Of a stretch of DNA of 61,337 bases, positions 16,687-25,008 are shown in pieces. Position 1 is the stretch's first letter. Each line of letters opens with the position of its first letter. The stretch lies in NCBI GenBank assembly GCA_038248505.1, contig JBBRXJ010000005.1, positions 1 through 61,337 of the forward strand. Reading direction: 5' to 3'. Source of the stretch: JBBRXJ01 sp038248505 (GTDB lineage: Bacteria; Bacteroidota; Bacteroidia; Bacteroidales; JBBRXJ01). The position numbers and the translations under genes are program-made. The notes under the pieces are model-generated. The model ran no database searches, was not told the origin of the DNA, and saw only the letters and a list, made by a program, of their open reading frames with translations.

Positions 16687-18309
16687 CTATTTAATTCTCA
16701 AAATACTATTGTACCTATTTTTATCTTTTAACACTTGCAATGCCTTCTGTAAGCTATTATCTATACGGCTTATAAAAGGATAGAACCCTTCGTTATCAAG
16801 AATATCTCGAGCCACGTTTGCCTTTACTTGTGCGTCAATTAAATTAAATGATTTTGCAATGTCATTTGTATTTTTAGTTACGCCATTTGCTGCTGCGTAT
16901 TCAATAAACTTATTAGTGATTGAAATGGAGTTTAAGTATTTTTCAAGACTAATATAATCTTTATAAGGTGCTAGGTCTTTACGATTTCTATCAGCAAAAT
17001 TAAATCCAAACTTATAAATTAAGCCTTTATTTGCAATCTGGCTAAAGTATTTTGTTATCTCGCTGGTATCTTGTGCAACAAAAATATCTGGAGTAATACC
17101 CCCTCCGCCGTATACCGTGCGACCTTTGATTGTTTTATAATGGGTGGTATCAGAATGTGATAGACTATCTGCATTATATAATTCCCCCTTATTGTAGCGC
17201 TCAAATAATTCGTTGTAATATTCTTCCTCGTTCTTGTATGGCTTCTGAATGCAGCGACCGGCTGGTGTGTAATAACGAGCGATAGTTAAGCGAAGTGCAG
17301 AGCCATCGCTTAATGGTATTTGTTGTTGCACTAAGCCTTTCCCGAATGAACGGCGTCCCATAATTATTGCCCGATCATTATCTTGCAATGCACCAGCAAC
17401 AATCTCGCTGGCTGAAGCGCTAAACTCGTCTATCAAAACTATTAGTGGGAGATCTGCATAGCGGCCATTAACACGAGCAAGTTCATCGCGGCGTGGGGTT
17501 ACACGGCCTTGTGTATATACAATTAAATGGTCTTTGCACAAAAAATGATTCACCATATCTATGGCCGAATTTAACAATCCTCCACCATTACTTCGGAGGT
17601 CAAGAATTAATTCTTTCATGCCTTGTTGTTCGAGCTTTGCAAGAGCATGTGCAAATTCTTCAGATGTTTTAGCGGTGAAACTACTCACTTTAATTATTGC
17701 TGTCGTTTTATTTAACAGATACGAAACATCAACACTTGTAAGAGGTATATCACCACGAATAATATCAAATTCAATTAAATCTTTTACATCGCTTCGTGCA
17801 ATGCTAACGTGTACTTTTGTATCTCTAGGTCCTTTGAGACGTTTTACAATATAATTACTGTTAAGTTTTAATCCAGCAACCACACTGTCATTAATTTTAA
17901 TAATTCGATCGCCAGCCAATATTCCAATTTTTTCAGAAGGTCCATTTGGAATTGTTTTAATAACTATTACCGTGTCATTTTGCATATTAAACTGAACGCC
18001 AATACCGCTAAATTGACCTTCAATAGACTCATTTACGGCTGAGAGATCAACGGGAGGAATGTATACAGAATGAGGATCGAGACTATCGAGCATAGCCACA
18101 ACGGCAGCTTCTTCAAGCATTGATTGTGAAACAGAGTCAACATACTCACCCATTATATAGTTGAGCACTTCGTTTATTTTTCCTTTTCCGGCGTAAATAA
18201 AATATTTATCAGCTGGTTTTTTGCGTGATATATACGAACCAAGAAGTATTCCGATTACAAGTGCTACAGAAATAATTAGTGGCAAAAGAATTTGTGTGCG
18301 ACGATTCAT
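16687..18309 (-). CDS. S41 C-terminal processing protease
   Basis: A 540-residue envelope serine protease of the CtpA/Prc family, which trims or degrades periplasmic proteins. An N-terminal membrane anchor (about 7-27) is followed by a helical segment, a PDZ domain (about 97-175) and the S41 catalytic domain (about 200-370). The active site shows Ser297 (DEFSASASE) and Lys324 (RSFGKG). The C-terminal 150 residues form a helical tail. The ATG at 18309 is chosen over an upstream in-frame TTG at 18315, and it lies just after the stop of the deaminase gene, so the two genes are one operon. Confidence 0.93.
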   Translation of the reverse strand: MNRRTQILLPLIISVALVIGILLGSYISRKKPADKYFIYAGKGKINEVLNYIMGEYVDSVSQSMLEEAAVVAMLDSLDPHSVYIPPVDLSAVNESIEGQFSGIGVQFNMQNDTVIVIKTIPNGPSEKIGILAGDRIIKINDSVVAGLKLNSNYIVKRLKGPRDTKVHVSIARSDVKDLIEFDIIRGDIPLTSVDVSYLLNKTTAIIKVSSFTAKTSEEFAHALAKLEQQGMKELILDLRSNGGGLLNSAIDMVNHFLCKDHLIVYTQGRVTPRRDELARVNGRYADLPLIVLIDEFSASASEIVAGALQDNDRAIIMGRRSFGKGLVQQQIPLSDGSALRLTIARYYTPAGRCIQKPYKNEEEYYNELFERYNKGELYNADSLSHSDTTHYKTIKGRTVYGGGGITPDIFVAQDTSEITKYFSQIANKGLIYKFGFNFADRNRKDLAPYKDYISLEKYLNSISITNKFIEYAAANGVTKNTNDIAKSFNLIDAQVKANVARDILDNEGFYPFISRIDNSLQKALQVLKDKNRYNSILRIK

Positions 18310-18311
18310 AA

Positions 18312-18740
18312 TCAAGGTTCAATTTTTAGTATTTCAATTCCTGCTCTCTCAAGTAAACGTATGCCGTCTTCAATATGATATAAATCGTAATATACAACGC
18401 GTTTAATTCCAGCCTGAATAATTAATTTAGCACATTCAATACAAGGTGATGTGGTGATATACAAAGTAGCACCTTCGCTGCTGTTGCTTGATTTTGCTAC
18501 CTTAGTAATTGCGTTTGCTTCGGCATGTAACACATAGGGTTTTGTTTTGCCATGCTCATCTTCACAAATATTTTCGAAGCCCGATGGTGTTCCGTTATAG
18601 CCATCAGAGATTATCATCTTATCTTTTACGATGAGTGCACCTACCTGTCGTCTTTGGCAATACGAGTTCTTAGCCCATATTTGTGCCATTTCGATATAGC
18701 GTTTGTCGAACTGAGATTGTTTGCTGCCGTAGGGGTCCAT
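18312..18740 (-). CDS. dCMP deaminase
   Basis: A 142-residue zinc enzyme of the cytidine/deoxycytidylate deaminase superfamily that converts dCMP to dUMP, feeding dTMP synthesis. The zinc site is seen as His72-Ala-Glu74 and Cys100-x-x-Cys103 (SPCIEC). DPYGSKQSQFDKRYIEMA at the start and YNGTPSGFEN are typical of the dCMP deaminase branch rather than tRNA or free-cytidine deaminases. It is co-transcribed with the S41 protease gene, with a 2-bp gap, a common pairing in Bacteroidota. Confidence 0.93.
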   Translation of the reverse strand: MDPYGSKQSQFDKRYIEMAQIWAKNSYCQRRQVGALIVKDKMIISDGYNGTPSGFENICEDEHGKTKPYVLHAEANAITKVAKSSNSSEGATLYITTSPCIECAKLIIQAGIKRVVYYDLYHIEDGIRLLERAGIEILKIEP

Positions 18741-18776
18741 GTTTTGTTGATAAGTTGATACTTTGTTGAGATTAGA

Positions 18777-18804
18777 AGCATCTCGTATTATACACGAGAT
18801 GCCT
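18777..18804 (-). terminator. Hairpin after the PfkB kinase gene
   Basis: GCATCTCGT pairs perfectly with ACGAGATGC around ATTATAC. It lies about 20 bp after the minus-strand kinase stop and upstream of the dCMP deaminase gene. The T run on the minus strand is poor, so its strength is uncertain. Confidence 0.65.
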
Positions 18805-18825
18805 TTATTTCCTTAAACTTTTATA

Positions 18826-19905
18826 TTATCTTTTTACGCGGGCATTACCTTCCCAAACACTCCAAACCATTTCTTCATCGGCTGGTACGGCATAGTCGGT
18901 CACAAATGTTGTAGCGAGTGCGCCACTGGCCCAACCGAACTGAATCCATTTTTCAGGATCCATCCCTTTTAAGATAGCATATAACATACCACCTACAAAA
19001 CCATCGCCCCCACCAATACGGTCGAGAACATGAATTTCGCGAGGTTCAACAATATGCCAATTTTCACCTTCAAGCATAATGCCACCCCATAAGTGTGAAT
19101 TGGTATTAATTACCTGACGTAAAGTAGTAGCAAATACTGACGCATTAGGGAATGTTTGTTTTACTCGACCAATCATTTCTTTAAAACTGTCAATATGTGA
19201 TCCAATGTCTTTTCCTCCAGCTTCGGGTCCTTTAATGCCTAAGCACAGTTGAAAATCTTCTTCATTACCCACAAGTATATCTGATACGCTAGCAATTTCT
19301 TTAAAGATAGCACTGAGTTCGGCTTCTCTGCCTTTCCAAAAGGTGGCGCGATAATTTAAGTCGAATGATATACGTGTGCCATGTTTCTTAGCAGCACGAG
19401 CTAGTTCAAGACAGAATACGCTTGTCTCAGGAGATAAAGCAGCGATTAATCCAGATAGATGAACAATCTGAACGCCTTCTTTTCCGAAGATACGTTCGAG
19501 GTCAAAATCTTTTACATTTAAAGTACGACCAACTTCACCCGCACGATCGTTCTGAACTCTCGGCCCACGTGATCCATAACCACTATCTGCTATATTAAAC
19601 TGATGACGATAACCCCATGGCCCACCTTGTGCCACCTCTTTTCCTTCGAATGACATACCACGTGAGGCTAAGTTGCTCTTTATAAAACTCGCAATCGGAC
19701 TATCTTTTACAAAGGTTGTGAGAACCTTTACGGGTAGTCCAAGTGCAGCAGAGATATTAGCTACATTAGTTTCGGCACTTGTTGCTTGCATTGTGAAGGT
19801 ATCGCTGGTGTGAACCGGCTGTCCGTTAACGGGGGTAATGCGAACGCCCATACTTGTTGGTACAATTAAAGAATACTTAAAATCTTTACGAAGCTCAATT
19901 TTCAT
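18826..19905 (-). CDS. PfkB-family sugar kinase, likely 2-dehydro-3-deoxygluconokinase
   Basis: A 359-residue carbohydrate kinase of the PfkB/ribokinase fold. The substrate half shows an AETNVANISAALGLP segment, and the catalytic motif DRIGGGDGFVGG contains the base Asp301. The sugar is inferred: the overall pattern fits KDG kinases, which feed pentose and uronate breakdown into the Entner-Doudoroff route, but other sugar acids are possible. Two things are unusual. The gene is preceded by a textbook AGGAGG ribosome site, rare in Bacteroidota, and its G+C content is visibly higher than its neighbours. Both suggest recent transfer. No uronate pathway genes lie beside it. Confidence 0.85.
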   Translation of the reverse strand: MKIELRKDFKYSLIVPTSMGVRITPVNGQPVHTSDTFTMQATSAETNVANISAALGLPVKVLTTFVKDSPIASFIKSNLASRGMSFEGKEVAQGGPWGYRHQFNIADSGYGSRGPRVQNDRAGEVGRTLNVKDFDLERIFGKEGVQIVHLSGLIAALSPETSVFCLELARAAKKHGTRISFDLNYRATFWKGREAELSAIFKEIASVSDILVGNEEDFQLCLGIKGPEAGGKDIGSHIDSFKEMIGRVKQTFPNASVFATTLRQVINTNSHLWGGIMLEGENWHIVEPREIHVLDRIGGGDGFVGGMLYAILKGMDPEKWIQFGWASGALATTFVTDYAVPADEEMVWSVWEGNARVKR

Positions 19906-19912
19906 TATATTT

Positions 19913-19919
19913 TCCTCCT
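19913..19919 (-). promoter_or_regulatory. Strong Shine-Dalgarno site of the sugar kinase gene
   Basis: On the minus strand AGGAGGA lies eight bases before the ATG at 19905. It fixes the start codon. Bacteroidota genes seldom carry such a site, and here only this gene and the corA leader ORF show one. Confidence 0.8.
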
Positions 19920-19920
19920 A

Positions 19921-20415
19921 AATATATTTTATGGTTTGTGAATAAATTATAAAATCGCATGCTTTTAATTATCAACTATATAAGTTGTTTTGAACTAGTG
20001 TAAATATAATTTATATTTCAATAATATGATGGGGAAAGTCGTTTTGACCTGGCTAAATATGATTATTAAATTCTAAAGGGTAAATTTACAGCAATTTATA
20101 TATAATTATTAAAATCATTTTTTAATAAAATGGGATCCAATGTTATGCTGTGTCATCATTTTTACTTAATTTCGACATCAAAATACTAACTTAATTTTCT
20201 CATCTTTTGTTTCGTTTTATTTTTATAAGATAGATCGCAACATCGCAAAATGCATGTGATTTTAGCTATTCACAAACTCCTGATATTACTGTTTCAATCA
20301 GCGGAAACAGTACCAGCTTATACAATAGGTGTCCAATGCTTTTATTACAAATTTTAGGTTTAAAAGTGGGTTTCAATTCAGTCTATTAAAGAAAAAAAAT
20401 TAAATAAATCAATAT
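19921..20415. other. Intergenic region between divergent sugar kinase and glycosidase genes
   Basis: About 500 bp, very AT-rich, presumably holding both promoters. A perfect 8-bp inverted repeat ACTGTTTC/GAAACAGT lies at 20288-20311 around an 8-nt centre and could be an operator or small hairpin. No open frame is convincing, and no TAnnTTTG box stands out. Confidence 0.45.
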
Positions 20416-21990
20416 ATGAAAGAGTTCATTTTTGCAATTATACTTGTGTCCTTATTTTCTTGTAAAAATCATGATAAAAACCATGATCGTAAAAAGCAAA
20501 AACCAATAGAAACAATTGCTATTTTAAAAACGAATAATACTGAAAACGATACTATTGCACATGCTTTTAATATTGCAATTGGAGACATTTATAGCAACAT
20601 ACGACCAATAAAACAAGGCTTGCTGAAACACGAAGCAGCAACTTTATTTGCCGGAATAGATTATTTTGGACCATGGACACGTGATGCATCGGTAAACGTT
20701 TATAATGCGGCTGGTTTTTTATTTCCGGGTATTGCAAAGAATACACTTATAGCACAAATGTATCTTGATACGGCTATTAAAAAGGTTCGTGTGAGCGGTC
20801 AGTATTGGGATTCACCTTTATGGATTATTGGAGCATGGGAGTTATATTTGAATACGGGTGAGAAGCGATGGCTTAAGATGGCCTTGGGTACTTCTATTGC
20901 GCAATTAGAGTATTTGGAGAAAACAGAATTTGATTATGATAAAGGATTGTTTAGAGGAGCCTCTTTTTTTAATGATGGCATATCAGCATATCCAGATATT
21001 TACACTAAAACAGGCGTATATAAAGGAGCAGACTGGGTGAGTGATATTACAAAATGGGTTGAAGAAAATCCGGATAAACGCATTAGCAAAGGTTTTGGTT
21101 TACCCATGATGGCGCTCTCAACCAATTGTATTTATTATAAAGCATATACTCTAATTGACTCCATGGCAAAAGCATTAGAGACGGTAGTGCCTTCTTTTAA
21201 TGCGAGTTTAAAAGCAAAAATGCTGCGCAAAAATATTAATGCACACTTTTGGGATAGTACCACACAAAAATATTTATATCTTATTGATCCTAATGGAAAT
21301 TGCAATTATCAGGAAGGTGCAGGCATTGCCATGGCTATATTATTTGGTGTAGCTGATAAAAAGCAATGTGATACTTTGTTTGCAAATACACATATAGAAC
21401 CAGCTGGAATACCCTGTTTGTATCCGTCTTTTCCACGTTATGTGAATAAACGCAAAACGAGTTATGGCCGACATTCTGGAACTATTTGGACGCAAGTAAA
21501 CGGCTTTTGGGCATTGGCTGCTGCTAAGTATGAGCGATATGACATCTTTAATTTTGAATTTTCAAATATAGCACGTTTTGCATATAGAGACAAACAGTTT
21601 AGAGAAATGTATCATCCTATTACCGGAATACCTTATGGTGGCATACAGGAGACCAATAATAATAAGATTGAAGAGTGGAAATCTGCTGAACGACAGGTGT
21701 GGGGTGCTGCATCCTATGTTGCATTGGTTGTTAAGGGTTTGTTTGGATTGATGTATTGTTCCGATGGACTTCGCTTTAAACCGCTTGTTGAGAAAGAATA
21801 CGAGAATCTTCGATTGCTTAATGTTCCTTATCATAATGCGATATTAAATATTTATATCAAAGGGACGGGTAATAAAATAAGATCTTTTAAAGTAAATGGG
21901 ATTGAGACCTCCGCTTTTATATCAAATGAGACGGAGGGTTTGCAGCATATTGAGATCGTTTTGCAGGATGATCCGCTGCGGCAGAGATGA
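20416..21990 (+). CDS. Alpha/alpha-barrel glycoside hydrolase, lipoprotein (GH63/MGH1-like)
   Basis: A 524-residue protein with a lipoprotein signal (LVSLFSC, Cys16) followed by a polar linker. The rest reads as an (alpha/alpha)6-barrel glycosidase: YFGPWTRDAS near the start, GQYWDSPLWIIGAWELY, NCNYQEGAGIAMAILFG, GRHSGTIWTQVNGFWALAAAKYE and a small beta domain at the end. These features resemble the GH63/GH37 clan and MGH1-type domains, which cleave alpha-glucosides such as trehalose or glucosylglycerate, but the exact family is an inference. It should sit in the periplasm or on the surface. Confidence 0.75.
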   Translation: MKEFIFAIILVSLFSCKNHDKNHDRKKQKPIETIAILKTNNTENDTIAHAFNIAIGDIYSNIRPIKQGLLKHEAATLFAGIDYFGPWTRDASVNVYNAAGFLFPGIAKNTLIAQMYLDTAIKKVRVSGQYWDSPLWIIGAWELYLNTGEKRWLKMALGTSIAQLEYLEKTEFDYDKGLFRGASFFNDGISAYPDIYTKTGVYKGADWVSDITKWVEENPDKRISKGFGLPMMALSTNCIYYKAYTLIDSMAKALETVVPSFNASLKAKMLRKNINAHFWDSTTQKYLYLIDPNGNCNYQEGAGIAMAILFGVADKKQCDTLFANTHIEPAGIPCLYPSFPRYVNKRKTSYGRHSGTIWTQVNGFWALAAAKYERYDIFNFEFSNIARFAYRDKQFREMYHPITGIPYGGIQETNNNKIEEWKSAERQVWGAASYVALVVKGLFGLMYCSDGLRFKPLVEKEYENLRLLNVPYHNAILNIYIKGTGNKIRSFKVNGIETSAFISNETEGLQHIEIVLQDDPLRQR

Positions 21991-22259
21991 TAGGATGATG
22001 TGGCATTATCTCATAATTATATAAGGCTGTCATACAGGTAACTGAAATATTTGCAGAATGCAGTATCGACTACGATAAAAACTCGGAAATCACGAAGAAT
22101 TTTTATGCAATCTTCGGTGTAGGTGGACATAAAGTAGCCCGAAATCCATTACTGCATATAGCCTCGACCGATATTTAAAAAAATATGTTGTTTTGTTGTG
22201 AAGAATTATATTCCTTAAGATACATTTTTGCTTGGGTGATGAAAATTAAAAAATAAAAC
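21991..22259. other. Gene-free stretch with a possible degenerate repeat
   Basis: About 270 bp without a gene. At 22090-22150 the sequence is richer in G+C and contains CGAAGA/TCTTCG pairing. Its reverse complement carries GGATTTCGGGCT and later AAATTCTTC, both of which recur next to each other at 54046-54069. This suggests a scattered repeat family in a decayed state. A short frame crosses it without a recognisable motif. Confidence 0.35.
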
Positions 22260-22267
22260 TACCTTTG
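22260..22267 (+). promoter_or_regulatory. Promoter -7 box of the corA transcript
   Basis: TACCTTTG matches TAnnTTTG exactly. CTTGG near 22231-22235 is the nearest -33-like element, at a somewhat long spacing of about 25 nt. Transcription would begin near 22274, so the folded leader and leader ORF at 22301-22523 would be part of the corA mRNA. Confidence 0.6.
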
Positions 22268-22300
22268 CAGCATAATCAATCAATTTAACTAATGGACAGT

Positions 22301-22403
22301 GATCCTGAGTATTGTAGTTTAATTAATACCATCGAGCCCCGTCGATAGGCGTTTCCACTGGAAGTGTGCATCCTCAGGGTCTTGCTAAAAGGAGGATGTG
22401 CGT
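22301..22403 (+). promoter_or_regulatory. Structured leader with two competing folds before corA (riboswitch-like)
   Basis: Fold 1: GATCCTGAG (22301-22309) pairs along its full length with CTCAGGGTC (22373-22381), closing a 63-nt domain that holds the hairpins ATCGA/TCGAT (22331-22346) and TTCC/GGAA (22353-22363). Fold 2: 22366-22375 pairs with 22392-22401 for up to 10 bp and buries the ribosome site GGAGG at 22391-22395. Bases 22373-22375 are used by both folds, so they exclude each other. No T run follows, so control of translation rather than termination is suggested. The ligand is unknown; Mg2+ is an inference from the downstream gene. Confidence 0.55.
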
Positions 22404-22523
22404 ATGACAAAAATCTTATTTAAGCCATTCAGTTTATTAACGATCTTTATGAATTCGGGTGGGTTTATTATGTATAATACCCTGAATAATTGCAGTTTAA
22501 CCCTTAATAATGTGCGGTCATGA
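22404..22523 (+). CDS. 39-residue leader ORF upstream of corA
   Basis: An ATG stands eight bases after a full AGGAGG. The frame runs 39 codons to a TGA that overlaps the corA start as ATGA, the usual sign of translational coupling. The peptide begins MTKILFKPFSLLTIF and is hydrophobic at first, then rich in Asn; it resembles no protein I know. It is probably a leader peptide whose translation controls corA, in the way mgtL and corL do in enterics, rather than a functional protein. A strong ribosome site in a phylum that rarely uses one adds to the case. Confidence 0.5.
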   Translation: MTKILFKPFSLLTIFMNSGGFIMYNTLNNCSLTLNNVRS

Positions 22524-23446
22524 TTAGAATGTGGAAACAAGATAAGGGTCTAAAAGAGATCACCAGCTTTGAGCGCAATTGTTGGATTGAAGTTAGCAAT
22601 CCGACCGACGAGGAAATTGAGATGATTAAAAGGGACTACCGCGTACCTGAGGATTTTATTAGTGATGCCCTTGACGTGGATGAGCGTTCACGTACTGAGC
22701 TTGATGGCCGTTGGTTATTAATTATTATGCGTGTACCTTTATATTTGCCAGATGAGGATATTCCATATATCACATTACCACTTGGGGTAATGATTTCAGT
22801 AAATAGTATAATCACCATTTGTGCGCATTCAAATGAAGTTGGAAACCCTGATTTATTGCAGCGTATAAAAGGGTTTAATATTGAGAACAAGCACAATTTT
22901 ATTCTCAACCTATTATTCCGTTCGGCTACTTATTATTTGCGTTATTTAAAAGATATTAATAAGCTAACTTCAACTATTGAGGATGAGTTGCGTCGTTCAA
23001 CTCGTAATCATGAATTAATAAAATTGCTTAAAGTAGAAAAGAGTTTGGTATATTTTATAACTTCTCTTAAATCGAATGAGATTTTGATTGCAAAATTACA
23101 GAACTCAAAAATTGTAAATGTTGATTTGATTGATCAGGGATTGCTCGAAGATGTTATTATTGAGAACCGACAAGCATCAGAAATGGCACGCATTTATAGC
23201 GATATACTTTCAGGTTTAATGGATGCTTTTGCATCGGTAATCTCAAACAATTTGAATGTGGTGATGAAACAACTTACTTCCATCACCATTATTTTGATGA
23301 TACCAACGCTTGTTGCGAGTTTATTTGGAATGAACGTTCCGAATCATTGGGAGAATAACCATTATGGATTTTTATGGGCGATTCTTATTTCGCTTGGCTT
23401 AGCCGTTGTTGGTGTTCTTTTCTTTCGCAAACGAGATATGTTTTAG
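22520..23446 (+). CDS. corA: CorA-type magnesium/divalent cation channel
   Basis: A 308-residue CorA-family channel for uptake of Mg2+ and related ions. The N-terminal alpha/beta cytoplasmic domain (about 1-150) and long stalk helices (about 150-250) lead to two membrane spans near the C terminus. The signature GMN is at 270-272 (LFGMNVP), followed by an acidic/polar loop and a positively charged tail. The ATG at 22520 overlaps the stop of a 39-codon leader ORF. Its stop abuts the stop of the cyclophilin gene on the other strand, with no space for a terminator. Confidence 0.93.
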   Translation: MIRMWKQDKGLKEITSFERNCWIEVSNPTDEEIEMIKRDYRVPEDFISDALDVDERSRTELDGRWLLIIMRVPLYLPDEDIPYITLPLGVMISVNSIITICAHSNEVGNPDLLQRIKGFNIENKHNFILNLLFRSATYYLRYLKDINKLTSTIEDELRRSTRNHELIKLLKVEKSLVYFITSLKSNEILIAKLQNSKIVNVDLIDQGLLEDVIIENRQASEMARIYSDILSGLMDAFASVISNNLNVVMKQLTSITIILMIPTLVASLFGMNVPNHWENNHYGFLWAILISLGLAVVGVLFFRKRDMF

Positions 23447-24277
23447 TTAGGGAAGCAATTTTGCTGATATAATACGAATGTCTTCAACGGGTCTGTCAGC
23501 TTGGCCTGTAATAGTGTTGTTGATGCGTCCAACTACATCCATACCATCAATTACTTCGCCAAAAACAGTGTATTCATTATCGAGATGAGGTGTGCCTCCA
23601 ATTGTGGTATATATTTTTGTGAGCTCAGGAGAATATTTAAAAGGAGGATTTTTTGACCAAGCCTCTTCAAATTTAGTTTGATATTCCAAATTAATTTGCT
23701 TCAGCGTTGCTGTATCGTTTTTTGTTTGTGCTTGATGTATACGGCTCATTAGGTCTGCGTTCTCAACACTATACATGAAATTTTTGTAAAAATCTTTTTT
23801 CATTTTATTTGTTACATTCTGTTCCATAACTTGCAACTTTTGCAAAGAGAAGACTTCGCCCACTACTATATAAAACTGTGAGCCAGAGCTGCGTTTCTGA
23901 GGATTCACCTGATCGCCTTGGCGTGCTGCTGCCAAGGCTCCTTTCTTATGGTAGAATTTGGGATTAATTTCGGCCTGTACGGTATAGCCAGGACCGCCTG
24001 TTCCCAGTTGTTTTCCAGCTAAAGCATGTTTTGAGTCGGGGTCGCCCGTTTGAATCATGAAATTTTTTATGACCCTATGAAAAAGCACACTATCGTATAC
24101 CCCTGTTGTGGCAAGTTTAATAAAATTGTCGCGATGTAAAGGAGTTTCGTCATAAAGCAAAACTTTTATATCGCCCAAAGTTGTTTTTATTATAAGCTTT
24201 TTACCCGAAGGTAAATTTTGTGAATAGCCATTGCATAATAGAATTGATGCAATACAAACAAGTAGTATTTTTTTCAC
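23447..24277 (-). CDS. Periplasmic cyclophilin-type peptidyl-prolyl isomerase
   Basis: A 276-residue foldase with a signal peptide (hydrophobic 4-17, cleavage near YSQ). The cyclophilin core shows FHRVIKNFMIQTGDP, GALAAARQGDQVN and SSGSQFYIVVG. About 80 residues, helical and charged (roughly 148-228), are inserted before the last core segment NEYTVFGEVIDGMDVV. This insert makes it much longer than the usual 165-residue domain and is seen in other Bacteroidota cyclophilins. It should help outer-membrane or secreted proteins fold. Confidence 0.92.
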   Translation of the reverse strand: MKKILLVCIASILLCNGYSQNLPSGKKLIIKTTLGDIKVLLYDETPLHRDNFIKLATTGVYDSVLFHRVIKNFMIQTGDPDSKHALAGKQLGTGGPGYTVQAEINPKFYHKKGALAAARQGDQVNPQKRSSGSQFYIVVGEVFSLQKLQVMEQNVTNKMKKDFYKNFMYSVENADLMSRIHQAQTKNDTATLKQINLEYQTKFEEAWSKNPPFKYSPELTKIYTTIGGTPHLDNEYTVFGEVIDGMDVVGRINNTITGQADRPVEDIRIISAKLLP

Positions 24278-24375
24278 AAGAATATTGTTATTATTTATTT
24301 TATGATCTAAAATACTAATTTAATAAAAAATTACTGATTCTCTATAATTATACGCTAATAACGGTATTTCAAATC

Positions 24376-24397
24376 AATTCTGCATAATTGTACACCA
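24376..24397 (+). repeat. Dispersed intergenic motif TTCTGCATAATTGTACACC
   Basis: This copy reads ATTCTGCATAATTGTACACC. Closely similar sites lie at 32480-32499, on the minus strand at 9132-9151 and, less well kept, at 4200-4218. All are in intergenic space. The function is unknown. Confidence 0.45.
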
Positions 24398-24425
24398 CGT
24401 ATAACATTTCACCTTAACATTCATA

Positions 24426-24457
24426 AAAAAGCCGGCCTCTTTTCAGAAACCGGCTTC
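24426..24457 (-). terminator. Terminator of trxA
   Basis: On the minus strand AAGCCGGTTTCT pairs with AGAGGCCGGCTT (two G-T pairs) around GAAA, and TTTTT follows. It begins about 20 bp after the thioredoxin stop. Confidence 0.9.
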
Positions 24458-24475
24458 CTTTTCAAAAGAATATTC

Positions 24476-24796
24476 TTATTTCAATAGTGCTTCAAGTTTA
24501 TTTACCAATGCGCTTTTTTGTACGGCACCTACTTGTTTATCAGCAATTACACCGTCTTTAAAAAATAAAATGGTTGGTATGTTACGAATACCAAAACGCG
24601 AAGCTACTTCAGTACTTGAGTCAACATCTACTTTGCATACCAATGCTCGATCTTTAAAATCTTCGGCTATCTCATGCACTATGGGAGCTATCATACGGCA
24701 AGGACCGCACCATTCAGCCCAAAAATCAACAATAACAGGCTTATCTGACTTTAATACAATCTCGTCAAAATTCGCATCATTTACATCTATTGTCAT
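24476..24796 (-). CDS. trxA: Thioredoxin
   Basis: A 106-residue cytoplasmic thioredoxin that reduces protein disulfides. The active site WCGPC places the redox cysteines at 30 and 33, preceded by VDFWAE. The cis-proline region reads RNIPTIL, and KVDVD follows strand 3. The length is exactly that of classical TrxA, with no signal peptide. It is a single-gene unit with its own strong terminator and stands downstream of dnaE on the same strand, with 212 bp between. Confidence 0.96.
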   Translation of the reverse strand: MTIDVNDANFDEIVLKSDKPVIVDFWAEWCGPCRMIAPIVHEIAEDFKDRALVCKVDVDSSTEVASRFGIRNIPTILFFKDGVIADKQVGAVQKSALVNKLEALLK

Positions 24797-25008
24797 AACT
24801 TTAGTTTTATATTATTACAATTTATTATTTACTTAGAATATGAACTCTTTAATCATAAAACATCATCAATTAAAACGCTCAAAATTAATAATTTAATTTC
24901 GCAGTGTCGGTTCCGTTTTCAATTTTTAAGCGGTCAACACGTAACGTCTAGTATCCATCACTCAACCTTCATCATTTCTCATTTCAGTATCGCTAATATA
25001 CAAATTTT

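Noticed and set aside
22301..22403. Assignment of the corA leader to M-box, yybP-ykoY, fluoride or guanidine riboswitches
   Set aside because: None of the conserved core strings of these classes, as I know them, is present; it is reported as a new candidate instead.
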